DNA from: Flavobacterium salmonis
Lineage (GTDB): Bacteria > Bacteroidota > Bacteroidia > Flavobacteriales > Flavobacteriaceae
Direction of reading: 5' to 3'
DNA length: 64,000 nt
Assembly: GCF_903819435.1 (NCBI RefSeq)
Contig: NZ_CAIJDP010000045.1
Span: forward strand, 20,748-84,747
Below, in pieces: positions 62,301 through 64,000 of the stretch; position 1 is the first letter of the stretch; each line of letters opens with the position of its first letter. A program made the translations under genes and the position numbers. A model generated the notes under the pieces. The model ran no database searches. It was not told where the DNA came from and saw nothing but the letters and a program-made list of their open reading frames with translations.

Positions 62301-64000
62301 TTCATAAGTATACGTACCTGAACCTCCTGTTACCTGATCAACTGTAATAGTTGCAGAATTAGATAAGTTCGTTCCTGTATTACAAACAAATTGAGAAAAA
62401 TCAACATTGTTTACTACAATAGGACCTGGTTCACCTACAGTAACTGGAAGAGTTTTTTCACATCCTCTTTCTGATCTTACTGTCACATTATAACTTCCTC
62501 CAGCTAATCCCGTGAATACAGGTGAATCTTGTGAAGTAATACCTCCATCCAGACTGTAAGTGTATTTTGGATTATCGTTTATACCATCTGCAGGAGTATC
62601 CATACTTGCTGTAATAGTACCATCGCTAACACCGTTACAAGTTACAGGTGTTTGTTCTAATTTAAATCCTGTAATTTGAGTAGCAGGTTTTAATTCAATA
62701 GAAGCAGACTTTTCACAACCAGTATCAATATCATGAACATAAATTGTATGTGTACCCGAAGCTACACCTGTAAATAGTATAACTGCACCGTAAGCACCAC
62801 TATCTATTTTGTATTCATAATTTCCTGAACCTCCAGTTGTTGCCACGGCTACAACACCATCACCATCTATACAAGAAGGAGAAGCTGTTACTGTTGGCGT
62901 AAGGATTAATGGTTGCATAATAGTAACCGGAGCAACAGCTGAAGAACAGCCATTAGCATCTTTTACTCTTACATTGTATAAACCAGGAGCATTAACTGTG
63001 ATAACATTGTTTGAATCAAAACTCACACCGTCTATACTGTACAACAATGCTGTACTGAATCCGGTTGCTGTTACTGTAATTTCATAAGTGCCTGTTAAAC
63101 TTGGACATTGTGTAGCTACTGCGCTGGCAATAGTTGGATTGGTATCCGGAATTATAGTCAGAGCATTATTTGCATCACAATTATTACTGTCTAATACATA
63201 GACAATCCAGTTTACATCAACACCATTATTGGTATCTACAACCAACTGATTATTAGTCACGAAACTTGTTGGAACCGGATCACCAGCTTTTGCTACAGCA
63301 TATCTGTAAGGTGCAGTTCCTCCGTTTGCAGTTACTGTAATAGTCGCATTATCTTCATTACAATTAATATTTGTTGCAATTGAAGTTGAACTTAAAGCAG
63401 CTGCCGGTTCGTTAATTGTTATAGCAACTGGTTTTGTACATCCTGATATACCATCAGTAACAGTAAGAGTATAATTACCCTTCGGTAAATCAGTATAACG
63501 AATGACATCACCATTTTGAGTCATTGTTCCCACATTAGGAGATAAAGCAAATGTATAATTACCAGCTGTAATATAGTTTGATACAGTGAAATCTACAGTA
63601 CCTGTAGTACCTCCATTACAATAAACGTCATTAATTAATTGAGCTGTTACCAATATTTTATCAGCTTCTTCAACAACAATTGTCTTAGTAATGCTACAAC
63701 CGTTGGCACTTGTCACTTTAATAACATAAACCTCAGGAGATAAGTTAGTAAAACTATTTGTTGTACTTGGAGCAGTAACTGCTGAAGCTGGTGAAATAAT
63801 TTCGTAAGTATAAGGTGCTATTCCTCCTGAAACTGAATTCACTGTTACTGTCGCAACAGTACCTGCTGTATTACAATAAATAGGAGTAGCTGATAAATCC
63901 ATACCGGTCAATGGTAAATATCTATTTACCGTAGTGCTTGCGTTAACAATACAGCCATTGGCATCCTTAACAGAGTAAGCAATAATCTGGTCTGTACCGT
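59325..64000 (-). CDS. sprB: SprB-like giant adhesin, C-terminal part (5' end beyond window)
   Basis: About 1,558 residues are visible, and the reading frame is open to the window edge, so the gene is longer. A TTG near 63911 is not its start. The visible part has 17 SprB-type repeats of about 70-95 residues. Each has a Cys near the start (for example VTCNGTNDGKI), a GG..Y.Y core and a FTNLxxGxYxVxVxDxxGC end. The protein ends with a gliding-motility-associated (type B) C-terminal domain, from CIPNYFTPNGDG to FTLYR, that targets it to type IX secretion. SprB is the surface adhesin of gliding Flavobacteria. Confidence 0.9.
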   Translation of the reverse strand, partial: GTDQIIAYSVKDANGCIVNASTTVNRYLPLTGMDLSATPIYCNTAGTVATVTVNSVSGGIAPYTYEIISPASAVTAPSTTNSFTNLSPEVYVIKVTSANGCSITKTIVVEEADKILVTAQLINDVYCNGGTTGTVDFTVSNYITAGNYTFALSPNVGTMTQNGDVIRYTDLPKGNYTLTVTDGISGCTKPVAITINEPAAALSSTSIATNINCNEDNATITVTANGGTAPYRYAVAKAGDPVPTSFVTNNQLVVDTNNGVDVNWIVYVLDSNNCDANNALTIIPDTNPTIASAVATQCPSLTGTYEITVTATGFSTALLYSIDGVSFDSNNVITVNAPGLYNVRVKDANGCSSAVAPVTIMQPLILTPTVTASPSCIDGDGVVAVATTGGSGNYEYKIDSGAYGAVILFTGVASGTHTIYVHDIDTGCEKSASIELKPATQITGFKLEQTPVTCNGVSDGTITASMDTPADGINDNPKYTYSLDGGITSQDSPVFTGLAGGSYNVTVRSERGCEKTLPVTVGEPGPIVVNNVDFSQFVCNTGTNLSNSATITVDQVTGGSGTYTYEFIKNGTQVQTGTSNTYTEYDLSGGSYTVNVYDSNRCMGTYATPITINPYIKLDKINVVKTAITCTNPESITATAVDAAGTAIAGVQYTLTDVSGAITFASNTTGNFTGLPVGQYIITAFNPATQCSIQLPHYVNEPNTFDLKAVKTDVVCYGSNSGTASITLIDNIGNPDEAGTFTYTVTGPVTSSGTSATAGPLTLSGLTAGDYIVTATLINSPFCPVSTTFTIGQPDAELKITEDHSPITCIPGNNDGRIVATATGGWAGGYEYKLVNSANVVISDWSATYEFANLTAETYTVSVRDTKGCPVSTSVVLKNPEPILINVTPSATMLLCNGDRSATITVVATGGQESNYLYTLNTIISPTETISSGPQPLPIFTGLGAGTYSVTVTDGFSCSEVSGSITINEPTIVTADLRQSYDPTCKTQASLTLSATGGTGSYTYSADSNFGTILGSFTAAIPAVIPNVAPGKYQYYVRDANNCVGFVSSGIEVLPIEDLNIHLDVRNAVVNCKGDETGVIVATATGGLGNYVYTLFRNGTLFKGPQSNGNFTDLPVGVNYVVRVDSEDCDASEVAGDIEEPISPLSYTPEVTNVTCNGTNDGKIVINATGGTGKIMYAISPDLDQFFSSNVFDNLKPGKYQIIALDESGCYYLPQEIEITEPTALQVAIIDEIVPEGCKGDKNGAFKIEIKGAIAPYSFSLDNKDGPFVVINGTYDNVTGVQYSFTGIAGGNHIVYIKDGKNSVCVERLDVDVPEGVVLDPKAIVNYDCVNNAAANSVTITVDESNTNLADIDYSLDGLTYQASNIFTNLAPGKYIVKARHKDGCEVSTEEFVIKAVAPLTLAVSAGQQEMNVISVTAAGGSQPYMYSFNGEDFTSSNKYKIYKSGDYEVIVRDQNGCTATLIVPMTYVDVCIPNYFTPNGDGLYDEWGPGCTNIYNNLEFSIFDRYGREIAKYRYGQKWNGKYNGEELPTGDYWYVLKLNDKKDDREFVGHFTLYR

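Noticed and set aside
63909..63911. Start of a 1,528-residue gene at a TTG
   Set aside because: The frame continues to the window edge with repeat-like sequence (VKDANGCIVNA), so the real start lies outside the window.

Overview
The window looks like a chromosomal segment of a Flavobacterium-type member of the Bacteroidota. The DNA is AT-rich. Promoters follow the Bacteroidota form TTG-N17-23-TAnnTTTG. The genes include SprB/SprF gliding proteins, DUF4837, a group of LytTR two-component systems, TonB-dependent receptors with N-terminal carboxypeptidase-regulatory-like domains, and a lycopene cyclase. I see no tRNA, rRNA, CRISPR array or intact insertion sequence. The one mobile element seen is a 183-bp non-autonomous element.

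Layout. (1) 1-8.2 kb: end of a carotenoid gene (crtY), then a metal-homeostasis block: a secreted thioredoxin, a TonB receptor, a thioredoxin-reductase-like flavoprotein, a MerC-domain membrane protein, a Zur-like Fur regulator, an Nramp-UspA fusion (mntH) and a DtxR-family regulator (mntR). Two operator types can be read: a TGCAA-N5-TTGCA pair bracketing the merC promoter, and a TTTTAGAC-type palindrome at mntH and again over the TonB-receptor promoter. (2) 8.3-27 kb: housekeeping genes followed by an almost complete haem pathway (hemJ, hemH, an AraC regulator, hemA-C-D-E, hemF, hemB; hemL is not here). Inserted genes include a lipoprotein that resembles a truncated haemoglobin and three small unknown ORFs between hemE and hemF. 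(3) 27-47 kb: PepO, a DMT exporter, SCO, FeoA/FeoB plus a 40-residue Cys-rich Feo peptide, an acyl-ACP desaturase, PlsC, RnpA, two S41 proteases, an OmpA-like protein, and the block DUF4837 / lytic transglycosylase / pgk. (4) 47-58 kb: an accessory locus described below. (5) 58-64 kb: sprF and the last ~1,560 residues of an SprB-like giant adhesin that runs off the end of the window.

The most interesting part is 47-58 kb. Two operons, DUF3500 lipoprotein - HupE/UreJ permease - TonB receptor, and intradiol dioxygenase lipoprotein - pirin - unknown, lie beside two paralogous, tail-to-tail LytS/LytTR two-component systems whose sensors carry His/Pro/Met-rich external loops. Four promoters in this locus share one architecture. 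Each has 8-base repeats of the ACnnC type 21 bp apart (only the proximal copy in one case), ending 25-26 nt upstream of a TAnnTTT(G/A) -7 box. The promoters are those of the DUF3500 operon, the dioxygenase operon and the two kinase genes. This matches the known spacing of LytTR-domain sites and suggests one self-contained, autoregulated regulon, probably for uptake of a metal or a chelated/catecholic compound. The substrate is inference.

Intergenic regions are rich in short inverted arrays of 7- or 8-base units, a feature of this genome that differs in unit sequence from site to site but keeps the same architecture.
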